DNA from: JBBTCX01 sp964494205
GTDB taxonomy: Bacteria; Planctomycetota; Phycisphaerae; UBA1845
Direction of reading: 5' to 3'
Assembly: GCA_964494205.1 (NCBI GenBank)
Contig: CAZBRD010000002.1
Location: forward strand, 372,001-436,000
DNA: 64,000 bases
Shown: in pieces, positions 45,146 to 54,001 of the stretch
How the letters are laid out: every line of letters begins with the position of its first letter
Position numbering within the stretch: the first letter of the stretch is position 1
Notes under the pieces: generated by a model
Databases searched by the model: none
Seen by the model: only the letters and a program-made list of their open reading frames with translations
Told to the model about the DNA's origin: nothing
Position numbers and translations under genes: made by a program

Positions 45146-45850
45146 CTACGCCGGAGCCTTGAACAAGGCCGTTGAGATTTCCGGCAACGCCTTCTCAAGG
45201 AACGCGAACGCGGCCTCATCAGCTGCGTCCCAGGACGTGCCCGATACGTGTGTCATCGCCTCAATGTGTGCGACGAACGCCGAATCGGAGTCCTTCGGTG
45301 GACCGTGCATAAATGTACCCCTTGATGAGGGCTGAAAGCGGCCTTCCACGGCGGCGAGGAACGCGACTACGACTCGTTGCACCCCTTCCGGCTCGATGCG
45401 CGTGAAATGGTGCATCGCGACTTTCGCGTTTCTGAGATCGCCGCCTAACCCCGGGATTTGAAGTTCTCTCTCGCGAGGCGGACCTTCAGACACCCAACCG
45501 TTGGCAGGATAACAGACTTCCGGACCGTGCCCAAGGCCGACGTTGGGACGGCCCCAATAACCCACGTATAGAACGATGGGCCTGTTCGAGCCTTCTTCTC
45601 GGTATTCTCGATGGAGAAAGCTATCGACTTGAGCAACGCGCATGATGTCGGGCGGAATGTCGTGGTCCTGGGCAAACCGAAACGGACCTAGACGCGGCGA
45701 GAGGGTCGTCAGCGGTACAGATAGGGGACGTACGCGGGACAGGGCTTCGGTGCGACCGGCCTGTACCCAGCGCTGGGCCGCGCCGGCGATGGCGAGGAGT
45801 ACGAGCACGCCCGCGATAGTGGGCCAGTATGAACGCGCTTGACGGGTCAT
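45146..45850 (-). CDS. EpsI-like exosortase-associated protein
   Basis: The 234-residue product has an N-terminal membrane anchor (WPTIAGVLVLLAIAGAAQRW) and an exported domain. The domain contains VLYVGYWGRPNVGLGHGPEVCYPANGW, whose HxPxVCYPxxGW core is the signature of the EpsI family (DUF3485). It then shows VVVAFLAAVEGRFQPS and a C-terminal helical end. EpsI proteins occur next to, or fused to, exosortases and are needed for EPS production in some methylotrophs; their biochemical role is unknown. Here the gene starts 13 bases after the exosortase stop. Confidence 0.87.
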   Translation of the reverse strand: MTRQARSYWPTIAGVLVLLAIAGAAQRWVQAGRTEALSRVRPLSVPLTTLSPRLGPFRFAQDHDIPPDIMRVAQVDSFLHREYREEGSNRPIVLYVGYWGRPNVGLGHGPEVCYPANGWVSEGPPRERELQIPGLGGDLRNAKVAMHHFTRIEPEGVQRVVVAFLAAVEGRFQPSSRGTFMHGPPKDSDSAFVAHIEAMTHVSGTSWDAADEAAFAFLEKALPEISTALFKAPA

Positions 45851-45863
45851 GTAAGTATTCGTT

Positions 45864-47837
45864 CTAGGACTGGGCCGCCCCGAGGACGCCAGCCAACGGG
45901 AGCGAACTCTCTCGATCCCGAGAAAGTCGAGCGAGTGATTGGCAAATGCGAAGTTCGAGCACCAGGAGGACCAACATGATCGGCATCATCAACATGCCGG
46001 TCAGGGTATGGAAGATACCTTCGGCCAATTTCTGATGGCCGGCTGCGATCAGAGCTGCGGTCACACTGATGCGAATGACATTGCAGGCAAGTGCGATCGG
46101 GAGACTGGAGAGCAAGATCAAAGCGCGCTGCCAGCCGGGGGCGGTGATGATGTAGGCGAGTACGCCGGCGACAATGAGCGACGAGGTGACCATGCGAAGT
46201 CCGCTGCACGCGTCTGCGACGGCGACAGCATGACCTGCCACTTCAAGCACATGGCCCGTTCGTTCGGAAGCAATGCCGAAGGTCTCGAGAACGTAACCGG
46301 AAAGCAGGGCACCGAATTTTTGCAAAGGCAGCATGATGGTTTCGGTCAAACGCCCTGGCGGGGGGCACATCAAGAAAAGGAAAAGCGAAGGGTACCAGAT
46401 CTTCTTGAAACCTTGCCACCCGATAAGTCCGAGGATGATGCCAATGGCTGCAGTGATCATTCCGACATTGGCGACGGAAGCATAAAGAAAATACGTGCCC
46501 CATAGGTTCAGGCAGAGGCCGACACCAAACACCGCCACGCCGACCGCTGAAAGGGACGTGAGCTTCGGCCATTTGCTCCGATCAGCATAGACCATGTATG
46601 CGGCGGCGAAAGGAACTAGCGCGCCGGCGCTTGCTTCAGCATTGACTTCGTAAGTTTGCAACAGGTCGTTAATTGTGTTCCAAAATGCTGCCATGAAGGC
46701 AGCGATGATCAGCGTCGCGCCGGTAGCGAATCGAACCAGCTGATTCCTTTTGTTGTTTTCCAACTGCTTGGCTGCGCTTTCAGCGGGCGGTAATTCGGCG
46801 GCGCCGTTTGAAAGTTTGTTCTGATTCGCGGCGAATTTGCCTGAATGGGGAGGCGCCTGCGTTGAATTGGCAATCAGTTGATCAGCCACATGAACTCCCG
46901 GCGGAAGCGTGCAGGCATCGGTCAAAACGACCCGAATCAGGCAGGCGGACTCGCCTACTCTTGTATCGTCGGCGAGAACTGAAGGGCCCATGATCAGCGC
47001 GTTGTCACCGATCACGCAGCGACTACCGATAAGCACGGGTCCGACAATTCGAGCTGATTGAGCGATCGTCACATCTTTTCCGCACCAGATTCCGGGAGCG
47101 AGTTCGCGGACCTCGAAGGAACCATCCACGTCAATCCGTTGAAGTTCCTTTTCCATGGCCTTCATGTAGCAAGACCAGTTGACGACTTCGTGCGACTCGT
47201 GATCAATCTCGATCGCGCCTACTTGCAAGCCGGCCCGCTGGGCTGCGGGAACAAGTTGCTCCTTGATATCAAAGAAGCCGGATTCCGGGATCAGGTCCAA
47301 GACAGCACGATTGAGGATGTAGATTCCAGCTGGTTGAAACCAGCGCGAACCATTGACGCGGACTGGCGTCTTTGTGCAGAAAACCGTAATCGAATTGCCG
47401 CTCTGAATGTGCTTCTGGACAAGCATTGACGGCAAGTCCTCAAACCAAAGGGCAGCACCAACCACGAAAACAAATTCGGTATCAAGATTCGGCTCTGAGT
47501 CCTTGATACAGCCGGCGGTACCACGTGGTACTGCGTCGCGTGAGAAATCGATTCGCCGTTGCTTCGACGATGGCGTACATGCAGTTTCGAGGTCGGCGAG
47601 TTTGCCATTGGAACAAACGGTGCACGTCTCAGAGCCGGACGCAAACAATCTGTCGATCGTTTTCTGAATCAGGTTTCCTTTGACGAGGGGCAACGTTGCA
47701 CGGTGCCTGCCAAAAGCATGATGGTCGTTAGGACCTATAGCACCAGCGAGAATGACGCTATCGAAAGTGACGCCTCTTGCTCGCCGAGCCGTACCGTCGG
47801 CGCAAGGTTTTGGCTGTGAATTCCTGATAAATTGCAA
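45864..47837 (-). CDS. Exosortase fused to degenerate nucleotidyltransferase and beta-helix domains
   Basis: The 657-residue product has three parts. Residues about 20-230 follow a sugar-nucleotidyltransferase fold (FDSVILAG, LPLVKGNLIQKTIDRLF, WFQPAGIYILNRAVLDLIPE, then FFDIKEQLVPAAQRAG). The GGxGTRL loop and metal-binding Asp are missing (ILAGAIGPND; VFVVGAALWF). Residues about 245-325 are hexapeptide repeats (APGIWCGKDVTIAQSARIVG, VLIGSRCVIGDNALI). Residues about 365-645 are an exosortase with about eight helices and the triad Cys544 (ADACSGLRM), Arg589 (NVIRIS) and His610 (IFHTLTG). Exosortases cut and transfer proteins with C-terminal PEP-CTERM-like tails. It starts at a TTG with GAGGG 6 bases upstream and heads the minus-strand operon. 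Confidence 0.85.
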   Translation of the reverse strand: MQFIRNSQPKPCADGTARRARGVTFDSVILAGAIGPNDHHAFGRHRATLPLVKGNLIQKTIDRLFASGSETCTVCSNGKLADLETACTPSSKQRRIDFSRDAVPRGTAGCIKDSEPNLDTEFVFVVGAALWFEDLPSMLVQKHIQSGNSITVFCTKTPVRVNGSRWFQPAGIYILNRAVLDLIPESGFFDIKEQLVPAAQRAGLQVGAIEIDHESHEVVNWSCYMKAMEKELQRIDVDGSFEVRELAPGIWCGKDVTIAQSARIVGPVLIGSRCVIGDNALIMGPSVLADDTRVGESACLIRVVLTDACTLPPGVHVADQLIANSTQAPPHSGKFAANQNKLSNGAAELPPAESAAKQLENNKRNQLVRFATGATLIIAAFMAAFWNTINDLLQTYEVNAEASAGALVPFAAAYMVYADRSKWPKLTSLSAVGVAVFGVGLCLNLWGTYFLYASVANVGMITAAIGIILGLIGWQGFKKIWYPSLFLFLMCPPPGRLTETIMLPLQKFGALLSGYVLETFGIASERTGHVLEVAGHAVAVADACSGLRMVTSSLIVAGVLAYIITAPGWQRALILLSSLPIALACNVIRISVTAALIAAGHQKLAEGIFHTLTGMLMMPIMLVLLVLELRICQSLARLSRDRESSLPLAGVLGAAQS

Positions 47838-48135
47838 CTTTCACCCTCGCTAGAACCCGGCCAAGGAACGAATAACTTTAACAGAATCTTCATCTCAGTC
47901 AAGTTTGAGGGCGGAAACGGACGTTGCGGTGTGACCGTTGTAACTTGCTGGTCCTATAGCTTTTATGTAGCTTGATCGAGAACCCATGGGTCGGGGTTTG
48001 GAGGGGGTTTAACTCAATCTTCGTGTTACTCTACCGACAACGATGATGGGCAGTTTTCGGCTGCACCGGAAGGTGTACCATGGGTGCGCTTGACTTTTCC
48101 GGCTTGGGCTGGTGCGCGCAGAGGGAGCTTTTGCT
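47838..48135. other. Divergent control region of the EPS locus
   Basis: These 298 bases separate the minus-strand exosortase operon from the plus-strand dTDP-rhamnose and glycosyltransferase arm. They hold the candidate minus-strand promoter at 47875-47902 and the perfect palindrome ACCCATGGGT (47982-47991), a possible operator. I found no clear plus-strand promoter. The run of GGGGTTTGG and GGAGGGGG after the palindrome is G-rich. Confidence 0.5.
47875..47902 (-). promoter_or_regulatory. Candidate promoter of the exosortase operon
   Basis: On the minus strand, TTGACT (47902-47897) and TAAAGT (47880-47875) are 16 bases apart. Transcription would begin near 47868, leaving a leader of about 30 bases before the exosortase TTG. 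It is a pattern match in the only divergent spacer of the locus. Confidence 0.4.
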
Positions 48136-48591
48136 TTGATTCGTGATGTTTGCGTTAAGAACCTGAAAGTCATTCCCGACGAACGCGGCCGGTTGATGGA
48201 AATGCTCCGCGCCGATGATGAACTCTTTCGCAAGTTCGGTCAGATTTACCTGACCACAGCCTATCCGGGGGTGGTGAAGGCGTGGCATTACCACAAGAAA
48301 CAGTGGGACCACTTCGTTTGTGTGCGCGGCATGATGAAGGTTGTGTTGTTCGACAGTCGCGAAGAGTCGCCCACGCGCGGGGAAGTGAACGAGTTCTTCC
48401 TTGGCGATCACCGACCAATGCTGTTGCAGATCCCGCCGCTGGTTTATCACGGGTTCAAGTGCATCAGCGACTACGAGGCGATCATCATCAACACGCCGAC
48501 CGAACTGTACAACTACAAGGAGCCGGATGAGTTTCGGCTCGATCCGCACAAGAACGAAATTCCATACAACTGGAATCGGAAGGACGGCTGA
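48136..48591 (+). CDS. rfbC: dTDP-4-dehydrorhamnose 3,5-epimerase family protein
   Basis: The 151-residue cupin protein has KVIPDERGRLMEMLRADDELF, GQIYLTTAYPGVVKAWHYH (with KKQWDHFVCVRG after it) and LLQIPPLVYHGFKCI, the RmlC pattern with its catalytic histidine region. It is shorter than the 180-residue classical RmlC, and the usual RGLHxQ is WHYHKKQ here. It would convert dTDP-4-keto-6-deoxyglucose on the path to dTDP-rhamnose. The start is a TTG at 48136 because GAGGGAG lies 7 bases upstream; a GTG at 48112 precedes that ribosome site. rfbA follows after 2 bases. Confidence 0.87.
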   Translation: MIRDVCVKNLKVIPDERGRLMEMLRADDELFRKFGQIYLTTAYPGVVKAWHYHKKQWDHFVCVRGMMKVVLFDSREESPTRGEVNEFFLGDHRPMLLQIPPLVYHGFKCISDYEAIIINTPTELYNYKEPDEFRLDPHKNEIPYNWNRKDG

Positions 48592-48593
48592 TC

Positions 48594-49340
48594 GTGAAGG
48601 GCGTGATTTTGGCCGGAGGTTTGGGCACGCGCATGCAACCGCTGACGCGCGTAACGAATAAGCATCTGCTTCCGGTCTACAACAAACCCATGATCTACTA
48701 CCCGATCGAATGCCTCGTAAACGCGGGCATCGATGACATCATGATTGTCACGGGTGGAAATGACGCCGGCGATTTCCTGCGATTGCTCGGAAATGGAAAC
48801 GCTTTCGGATTGCGCGATCTGCATTACACCTATCAGGAAGGTGAAGGCGGCATCGCGGACGCACTGAAGCTGGCGGAGCACTTCGCGGATGGCGACAAGA
48901 TCGTCGTCGTATTGGGCGACAACATCATCGAGGGAAATATCCGCAAGGCTGTCGAAGATTTCGCTCGCATGGGACCGGGTGGGAAAGTGCTGCTCAAATC
49001 GGTGCCTGACCCTGAGCGTTTTGGTGTGGCTGAATTGCAGAATGGACGGATCGTTCGCATCGTCGAGAAGCCGAAGCAGCCTGTCAGCAATTACGCGGTG
49101 ATCGGTATCTACATGTACGACCAGCAGGTCTTTGATTTGATTCGTCCTTTGAAGCCTTCCGCTCGCGGCGAATTGGAAATCACGGATGTAAACAACTCGT
49201 ATTTGTCCAAGGGGCAACTGACCTACGACGTTCTTGAAGGCTGGTGGACGGATGCGGGGACGTTTGAATCGCTGGATCGAGCTTGGCGATTGGTGGTCGA
49301 AGGCGGGGCGAACAAAAAGGGGCCTGTTTCGGGCCGTTAG
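48594..49340 (+). CDS. rfbA: Glucose-1-phosphate thymidylyltransferase (short form)
   Basis: The 248-residue product carries KGVILAGGLGTRMQPLT, NKHLLPVYNKPMIYYPI, the metal-binding VVVLGDNIIEG and IVEKPKQPVSNYAVIGIYMYD. It joins dTTP and glucose-1-phosphate to give dTDP-glucose, the first step of the dTDP-rhamnose path. The usual RmlA has about 290 residues; this form lacks the C-terminal extension but keeps the active site. It starts at a GTG with AAGGA upstream and follows rfbC directly. Confidence 0.92.
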   Translation: MKGVILAGGLGTRMQPLTRVTNKHLLPVYNKPMIYYPIECLVNAGIDDIMIVTGGNDAGDFLRLLGNGNAFGLRDLHYTYQEGEGGIADALKLAEHFADGDKIVVVLGDNIIEGNIRKAVEDFARMGPGGKVLLKSVPDPERFGVAELQNGRIVRIVEKPKQPVSNYAVIGIYMYDQQVFDLIRPLKPSARGELEITDVNNSYLSKGQLTYDVLEGWWTDAGTFESLDRAWRLVVEGGANKKGPVSGR

Positions 49341-49414
49341 AAGAATATTGGCGAGCAACTAAGAACCCCAGAAGACTGGTTGAAAAACCGGTCCCACACT
49401 TGTGGAGTCTGCTG

Positions 49415-50446
49415 ATGAATCGAATCTTGGTGACGGGGGCTGCGGGGTTCATCGGCAGCAATTTTGTGCGTCGCGTGCTTTCACAGCGACGTGATGTTCA
49501 CATCATCGGTTTCGATGCGCTCACGTATGCGGGAAACGTCGACAACCTGAGCGACCTGCCGCATGCGGATCGATTCGACTTTGTGCGCGGCAACATTTGC
49601 GATTGCGATGCGTTGCGCAAGGTGTTCGCACGAGGTTTGAATTCGATCGTGAACTTTGCGGCTGAGACGCATGTCGATCGCAGCATTCATGGTGCGCAGG
49701 AGTTTGTGCAGACCAATATCGTGGGCGTGCAAGTGCTGCTCGATCTCGTGCGCGAACATCGCGTGCCGCGATATCTGCAAGTGTCGACAGATGAAGTTTA
49801 TGGATCGCTGGGACCGACGGGGAAGTTCTCTGAGTTGACGCCCATCACACCGAGCAGCCCGTATAGCGCGTCGAAGGCAGCCGCGGATCATCTGGTTCAT
49901 GCTTATCACCATACGTTCGGCGTGCCGACGTTGATCACTCGCTGCTCCAACAATTACGGTGCTTACCAATTTCCTGAGAAATTGATTCCGCTGTTCGTGA
50001 CGAACCTGCTGGAAGGTCGCAAGGTTCCGCTTTACGGCGATGGTTTAAACGTGCGTGATTGGATTCACGTGCAGGACCATTGCGATGCAATACTTTGCGT
50101 ACTTGAGAAGGCCGCGCCGGGAAGCGTATACAACATCGGCGGTGATTGCGAGCTTGCGAACATTGAGATCGCGAAACGAATTCTCTCGCACCTCAATCAA
50201 AACGAATCGATGATCGAGTACGTGCGCGATCGGCCCGGACATGATCGGCGCTATGCGATGGACAATTCAAAAATCCGCGCCGAACTTGGTTGGCGGCCGC
50301 AGGTCTCATTTGAAAAGGGACTTGGTGAGACGATCGACTGGTACGTCGCGAACCAGGGCTGGTGGCGAAGCATCAAAAGTGGCGAGTACCGCAGTTTCTA
50401 CGAGAAGCAGTACGGCATCGGCGGTGTCGTTGGGGCGGCGAAGTGA
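49415..50446 (+). CDS. rfbB: dTDP-glucose 4,6-dehydratase
   Basis: The 343-residue extended short-chain dehydrogenase has ILVTGAAGFIGSNFVRRVL for NAD binding, NFAAETHVDRSIHG, STDEVYGSLG (DE pair of the dehydratase) and YSASKAAADHLVHAY with the catalytic Tyr and Lys. TRCSNNYGAYQFPEKLIP follows. It makes dTDP-4-keto-6-deoxyglucose. The ATG at 49415 is supported by GGAG 8 bases upstream; the frame is open upstream only across rfbA's end. rfbD begins three bases past its stop, or overlaps it if a GTG is used. Confidence 0.95.
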   Translation: MNRILVTGAAGFIGSNFVRRVLSQRRDVHIIGFDALTYAGNVDNLSDLPHADRFDFVRGNICDCDALRKVFARGLNSIVNFAAETHVDRSIHGAQEFVQTNIVGVQVLLDLVREHRVPRYLQVSTDEVYGSLGPTGKFSELTPITPSSPYSASKAAADHLVHAYHHTFGVPTLITRCSNNYGAYQFPEKLIPLFVTNLLEGRKVPLYGDGLNVRDWIHVQDHCDAILCVLEKAAPGSVYNIGGDCELANIEIAKRILSHLNQNESMIEYVRDRPGHDRRYAMDNSKIRAELGWRPQVSFEKGLGETIDWYVANQGWWRSIKSGEYRSFYEKQYGIGGVVGAAK

Positions 50447-50448
50447 CG

Positions 50449-51351
50449 ATGCGCGGTGGGACATTTTCTCACGTTCTCTTGATCGGCGCACGCGGGATGC
50501 TGGGGCAGGAACTGTCCCGCCAGCTGCGCGATCTCCAGCGTCGAGATGAATCCATTCAACTGACCGAGTTGGGGCCGGGCGACATTGATATTCGTGATCG
50601 CGACGCGGTGCTAGCGTCGGTTCGCCGAATGAATCCTTCGACCATCATCAATGCAGCTGCCTACACCAATGTCGATGGGTGTGAGCGGCAAGGCGATCTG
50701 GCGATGGAGGTAAATGCGACGGGGGCTGGGAATCTGGCTGACGCTGCCCGCGAGGTTGGCGCAACGCTTGTACATTACAGCACTGACTTTGTCTTTGATG
50801 GGCGGGCCACGCGACCCTATCGCCCCGATGACAAGGCCGGACCACTCTCTGTGTACGGACGCTCGAAGTGGGAAGGCGAGGAAGCCATTCGCCAAAGCGG
50901 TGCCAAGCACTTGATCATTCGCACGTCGTGGCTATTCGGAACCGGTGGCAGGAATTTCGTCGAAGCGATTCTGGACCGGGTTGAAAGCGGGCAGCTGTTA
51001 AGCGTCGTGACCGATCAGGTGGGACGTCCGACGCTGACGGATGATCTGGCTGAAGCCACACTCGCACTCTTGGATGTGTCGGCGGAGGGTGTTTTCCACT
51101 TTGCCAATGACGGGGCGTGTTCGTGGAATGAGTTTGCGAAGGAGATCGTTCGCCTTGCGGGATACCGAGTCGACGTGCAGCCGATGACGTCGGATAAGCT
51201 GGACCGGCCGGCGAAGCGCCCCGCCTATTCAGTGCTTGATACGAGCGATTATGAAAGAGTTACGGGACGGACGATTTCCGACTGGCGCGATGCACTTGGT
51301 CGATATCTGAAACAGCGTCGGCTTGAACCGGTTGTTCATGCGGCGAGGTGA
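50449..51351 (+). CDS. rfbD: dTDP-4-dehydrorhamnose reductase
   Basis: The 300-residue product has HVLLIGARGMLGQELSRQL for NADPH binding, NAAAYTNVDGCE, HYSTDFVFDG and PLSVYGRSKWEGEEAI with the YxxxK pair, then IIRTSWLFG and VTDQVGRPTLTDDLAEA. It makes dTDP-L-rhamnose, closing the four-enzyme pathway encoded here as rfbC-A-B-D. The ATG at 50449 is used; a GTG at 50443 overlapping the rfbB stop is an equal alternative. Confidence 0.94.
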   Translation: MRGGTFSHVLLIGARGMLGQELSRQLRDLQRRDESIQLTELGPGDIDIRDRDAVLASVRRMNPSTIINAAAYTNVDGCERQGDLAMEVNATGAGNLADAAREVGATLVHYSTDFVFDGRATRPYRPDDKAGPLSVYGRSKWEGEEAIRQSGAKHLIIRTSWLFGTGGRNFVEAILDRVESGQLLSVVTDQVGRPTLTDDLAEATLALLDVSAEGVFHFANDGACSWNEFAKEIVRLAGYRVDVQPMTSDKLDRPAKRPAYSVLDTSDYERVTGRTISDWRDALGRYLKQRRLEPVVHAAR

Positions 51352-51362
51352 GGTGATAGTCC

Positions 51363-52280
51363 GTGACGACCATGACACAGCCAGAATTGCGTACTCGTTC
51401 GGGCGTTCGACTCCCGGATTTTCTGATCATCGGCGCGGCGAAGTCAGGCACGACGACGCTGCACGAGTTGATCGGTCGGCATCCTCGCGTATTCATTAGT
51501 CACGTCAAAGAGCCGGAGTTTTTTGCGGTAGATTCGGTCTATGAGCGTGGCCTATCCTGGTATCACGCGCTGTTCAAGGAAGCGAAGGAGCATCAGCTCT
51601 GTTGCGAAGCTTCGACCGCGTACACACGCTGGCCGCAGTTTCCGAGAGCGGCTGAGCGGATTGCGCGGACGATTCCAGACGCGAAGCTGATCTATTTGCT
51701 GCGTCACCCAATCGACCGAGCGTATTCGCATTATGTGCATCGCGTGACGCGCGAGCTTTATCCGCATCAACCAATTCGCTGGACGTTTGAGGAGCATGTT
51801 AAGAACGACCCGATGTGCCTCGACGGAAGTCGGTACATGGATCAGATTGATCAATATCTCGGGCATTTCGCGAAGGAATCGCTGTTGGTCTTGCTGACAG
51901 AGGATCTGGAGAAAGACCCGAAGCGAATTGTTCGAGAAGCGTGGGATTTCCTCGGGTTGGATGAAGTTGATTTTGGTGATGAGGATGTTCGCGGGAATGA
52001 AAGTCAGTCCATCCGTGAGGGGCGCATTCGACGCTACATCATGTCTCCTCTGAACAAGATTCCGGGCGTGAAAGGCTTCAAATCGCTGGTGCCTAAGGCG
52101 TGGAAAGACCGCGTCTTTTCGATGCTGGAAAACAGCTCCTATGGTCGAAGGGTAAAGCAGGAGCACACGCCTCCCAAAATGTTGCCGGAGACACGCAAGC
52201 GGTTGGTCGAGGAGTTTCGACCGCTCAACAAGCGCTTGTCGGAGTTCATGGGCCGCGATCTTTCGCATTGGAATTGCTGA
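51363..52280 (+). CDS. PAPS-dependent sulfotransferase
   Basis: The 305-residue product starts its domain with FLIIGAAKSGTTTLHELIGR, the 5'-phosphosulfate loop, and has YLLRHPIDRAYSHYVH, the 3'-phosphate site. EPEFFAVDSVYERGLSWYHALF follows the layout of heparan-type and bacterial carbohydrate sulfotransferases. It would move sulfate from PAPS to a hydroxyl or amine, here most likely on the exopolysaccharide or one of its sugars, because it lies between rfbD and the flippase gene. It starts at a GTG with AGGTG upstream. Confidence 0.9.
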   Translation: MTTMTQPELRTRSGVRLPDFLIIGAAKSGTTTLHELIGRHPRVFISHVKEPEFFAVDSVYERGLSWYHALFKEAKEHQLCCEASTAYTRWPQFPRAAERIARTIPDAKLIYLLRHPIDRAYSHYVHRVTRELYPHQPIRWTFEEHVKNDPMCLDGSRYMDQIDQYLGHFAKESLLVLLTEDLEKDPKRIVREAWDFLGLDEVDFGDEDVRGNESQSIREGRIRRYIMSPLNKIPGVKGFKSLVPKAWKDRVFSMLENSSYGRRVKQEHTPPKMLPETRKRLVEEFRPLNKRLSEFMGRDLSHWNC

Positions 52281-52283
52281 CCC

Positions 52284-53885
52284 ATGGGTGAAGTCAACTT
52301 TCGCACGCTGAGTCGCAATTCACTGTTCGCCGCGATTGTAGAGTTCTGGCGGGTTGGCTCGCGGTTCATCCTCACGCCTCTGATCATTGGCAAGCTTGGC
52401 ATGCAAGGGTACGGCACTTGGACGCTGATTTTCAGCGTCTGCGGGTATGCCGACATTTTGAACACCAGCTTCGCGAATGCGTACGCGAAGTACACGGCTG
52501 AATACGATCGCAAGAAGGACTACCACGGTCTGTCGCAGGTGATCAGCTCCGGGGTCATGCTGATGGGCTTGCTGGGGGCGATCGGCTGGTGCGCCGTTTA
52601 CTTGTTGCGTAAGAACATATTGTTGGGCGTGAACATTCCTGAATCGCTGATGGATGAAGCTGTTTTGGCGTTGCCCGTGATTGCAGCCATGATGGCGATT
52701 CGCCTCAGTCTGGGCTGCTTTTACCAAGTTCTGGCGGGTCTGCAGCGATTGGATTTGCAGCACAAGCTCAACATTCTTGCTTCGATTATCGAGTTCGTTG
52801 TCACCATGGTGCTGCTGTTGCTCGGGAAAGGATTGATGTCGCTGGTCATCGGCCACGTGAGCGGTCAATTGATCGGCTTGCTCCTGGCTGTACTTATGTG
52901 CCGCCTGAAGTGTCCGGGGATTCGATTGTCGATCGGGTGCGTCTCGCGCTATGGATTCAGCAAAATACTCTCGCTTGGCAGCAAGTTTCAACTGCTGGCG
53001 ATCATGGGCTGGGCAATCACGGATGGATTAAAGATTCTTCTCGGCGTCTTATGCAGCGTGCCACTCGTGGCGCAATATGATCTGGCTGAGAAACTGCTCT
53101 CGCTGGCCAAGTCGCTCAGCAGTTCGCTAATTGCACCGTTGATGCCGGCGTTTGCCAATCTGCACGCCGGAGACGAGCACGAAAAACGGACGCAGCTCTT
53201 TAGAAACAGTTCGAAGCTGGTCGCGTTGACGGCCATGGCGACGCTTACCGTTTTGGTGGTGTTCGCTGATGCTGTGTTGATGATGTGGACGGGCAAAGAG
53301 TGTCCGGAGGCGGCGTGGACAATTCGCGTGCTGGCCTTTGGTCAGTTCTTATGGTTGATGACCGGAGTTGGAACAGCCAGCCTGCGCGGGCGGGGACTGG
53401 CTGGGCTGGAAATATCGAATGCGCTTATTCGTACTTTGATCGCCGGAGTGACAATTTACCCGCTCTATAAATGGATCGGATTCAATGGAATCGTGCTCAG
53501 TGTTTTCGCGAGTCGAGCGTTTTCGTCGTTGTGGTTTCTTAAGTCTTTCGCGCGACAGGAAATGCTGGACTTCAGCTCTTATGTTAAGCGCGAACTGCTT
53601 TGCCCGATGGCGATCGGCGGGTTTGGTATTGTCGTCGGCTATGCGCTGCTTCCGCGAATCAGCGGTTTGGCACCCGCGTGGCCGCCGCGATGGCAAGCGC
53701 TATTTCTGGTTTCCGTGTGGGGAACGTGCCTTGGCATTCTGACGTCAGTCGCGCTGTGGTACGGGTTGTTTTCGCAGGTGGAGCGCAGTTACCTTTCCAG
53801 TAAGTTGCACTCGCTACTTCATCGGTATCAGAAACCAAAGTTGGCCCGAGAGCAGGTAGTTCAAGAAAGCGTGGGGAGCGTTTAG
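52284..53885 (+). CDS. Wzx-like polysaccharide flippase
   Basis: The 533-residue product has about 12-14 hydrophobic helices. It opens SRNSLFAAIVEFWRVGSRFILTPLI and has the early GMQGYGTWTLIFSVCGY, a MATE/Wzx-superfamily pattern. It would turn lipid-linked repeat units from the cytoplasmic to the outer face of the inner membrane. The gene begins 3 bases after the sulfotransferase stop. A hairpin repeat (53926-53944) follows the stop. The C-terminal 35 residues are hydrophilic. Confidence 0.88.
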   Translation: MGEVNFRTLSRNSLFAAIVEFWRVGSRFILTPLIIGKLGMQGYGTWTLIFSVCGYADILNTSFANAYAKYTAEYDRKKDYHGLSQVISSGVMLMGLLGAIGWCAVYLLRKNILLGVNIPESLMDEAVLALPVIAAMMAIRLSLGCFYQVLAGLQRLDLQHKLNILASIIEFVVTMVLLLLGKGLMSLVIGHVSGQLIGLLLAVLMCRLKCPGIRLSIGCVSRYGFSKILSLGSKFQLLAIMGWAITDGLKILLGVLCSVPLVAQYDLAEKLLSLAKSLSSSLIAPLMPAFANLHAGDEHEKRTQLFRNSSKLVALTAMATLTVLVVFADAVLMMWTGKECPEAAWTIRVLAFGQFLWLMTGVGTASLRGRGLAGLEISNALIRTLIAGVTIYPLYKWIGFNGIVLSVFASRAFSSLWFLKSFARQEMLDFSSYVKRELLCPMAIGGFGIVVGYALLPRISGLAPAWPPRWQALFLVSVWGTCLGILTSVALWYGLFSQVERSYLSSKLHSLLHRYQKPKLAREQVVQESVGSV

Positions 53886-53925
53886 TGCATGGATCGGTTA
53901 AGGAAAACGCAAGACCCCCCTCAAT

Positions 53926-53944
53926 CCCCCCTTGCCAAGGGGGG
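53926..53944. repeat. C/G-run hairpin repeat
   Basis: CCCCCCTT (53926-53933), loop GCC, AAGGGGGG (53937-53944) form a perfect 8-bp stem in the 116-base spacer between the flippase and polymerase genes. A second C run (53915-53920) precedes it. The form resembles interspersed C-run/G-run hairpin repeats found in intergenic DNA of many bacteria. Confidence 0.5.
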
Positions 53945-54001
53945 AAGTGTCGTGAAGTCGTAGACGATTAAGAATCGTTCACACAGGTTATTGGTGATCT
54001 T

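Noticed and set aside
48513..49358. Open frame of 281 codons antisense to rfbA
   Set aside because: The sense strand carries all motifs of the thymidylyltransferase; the antisense product has none.
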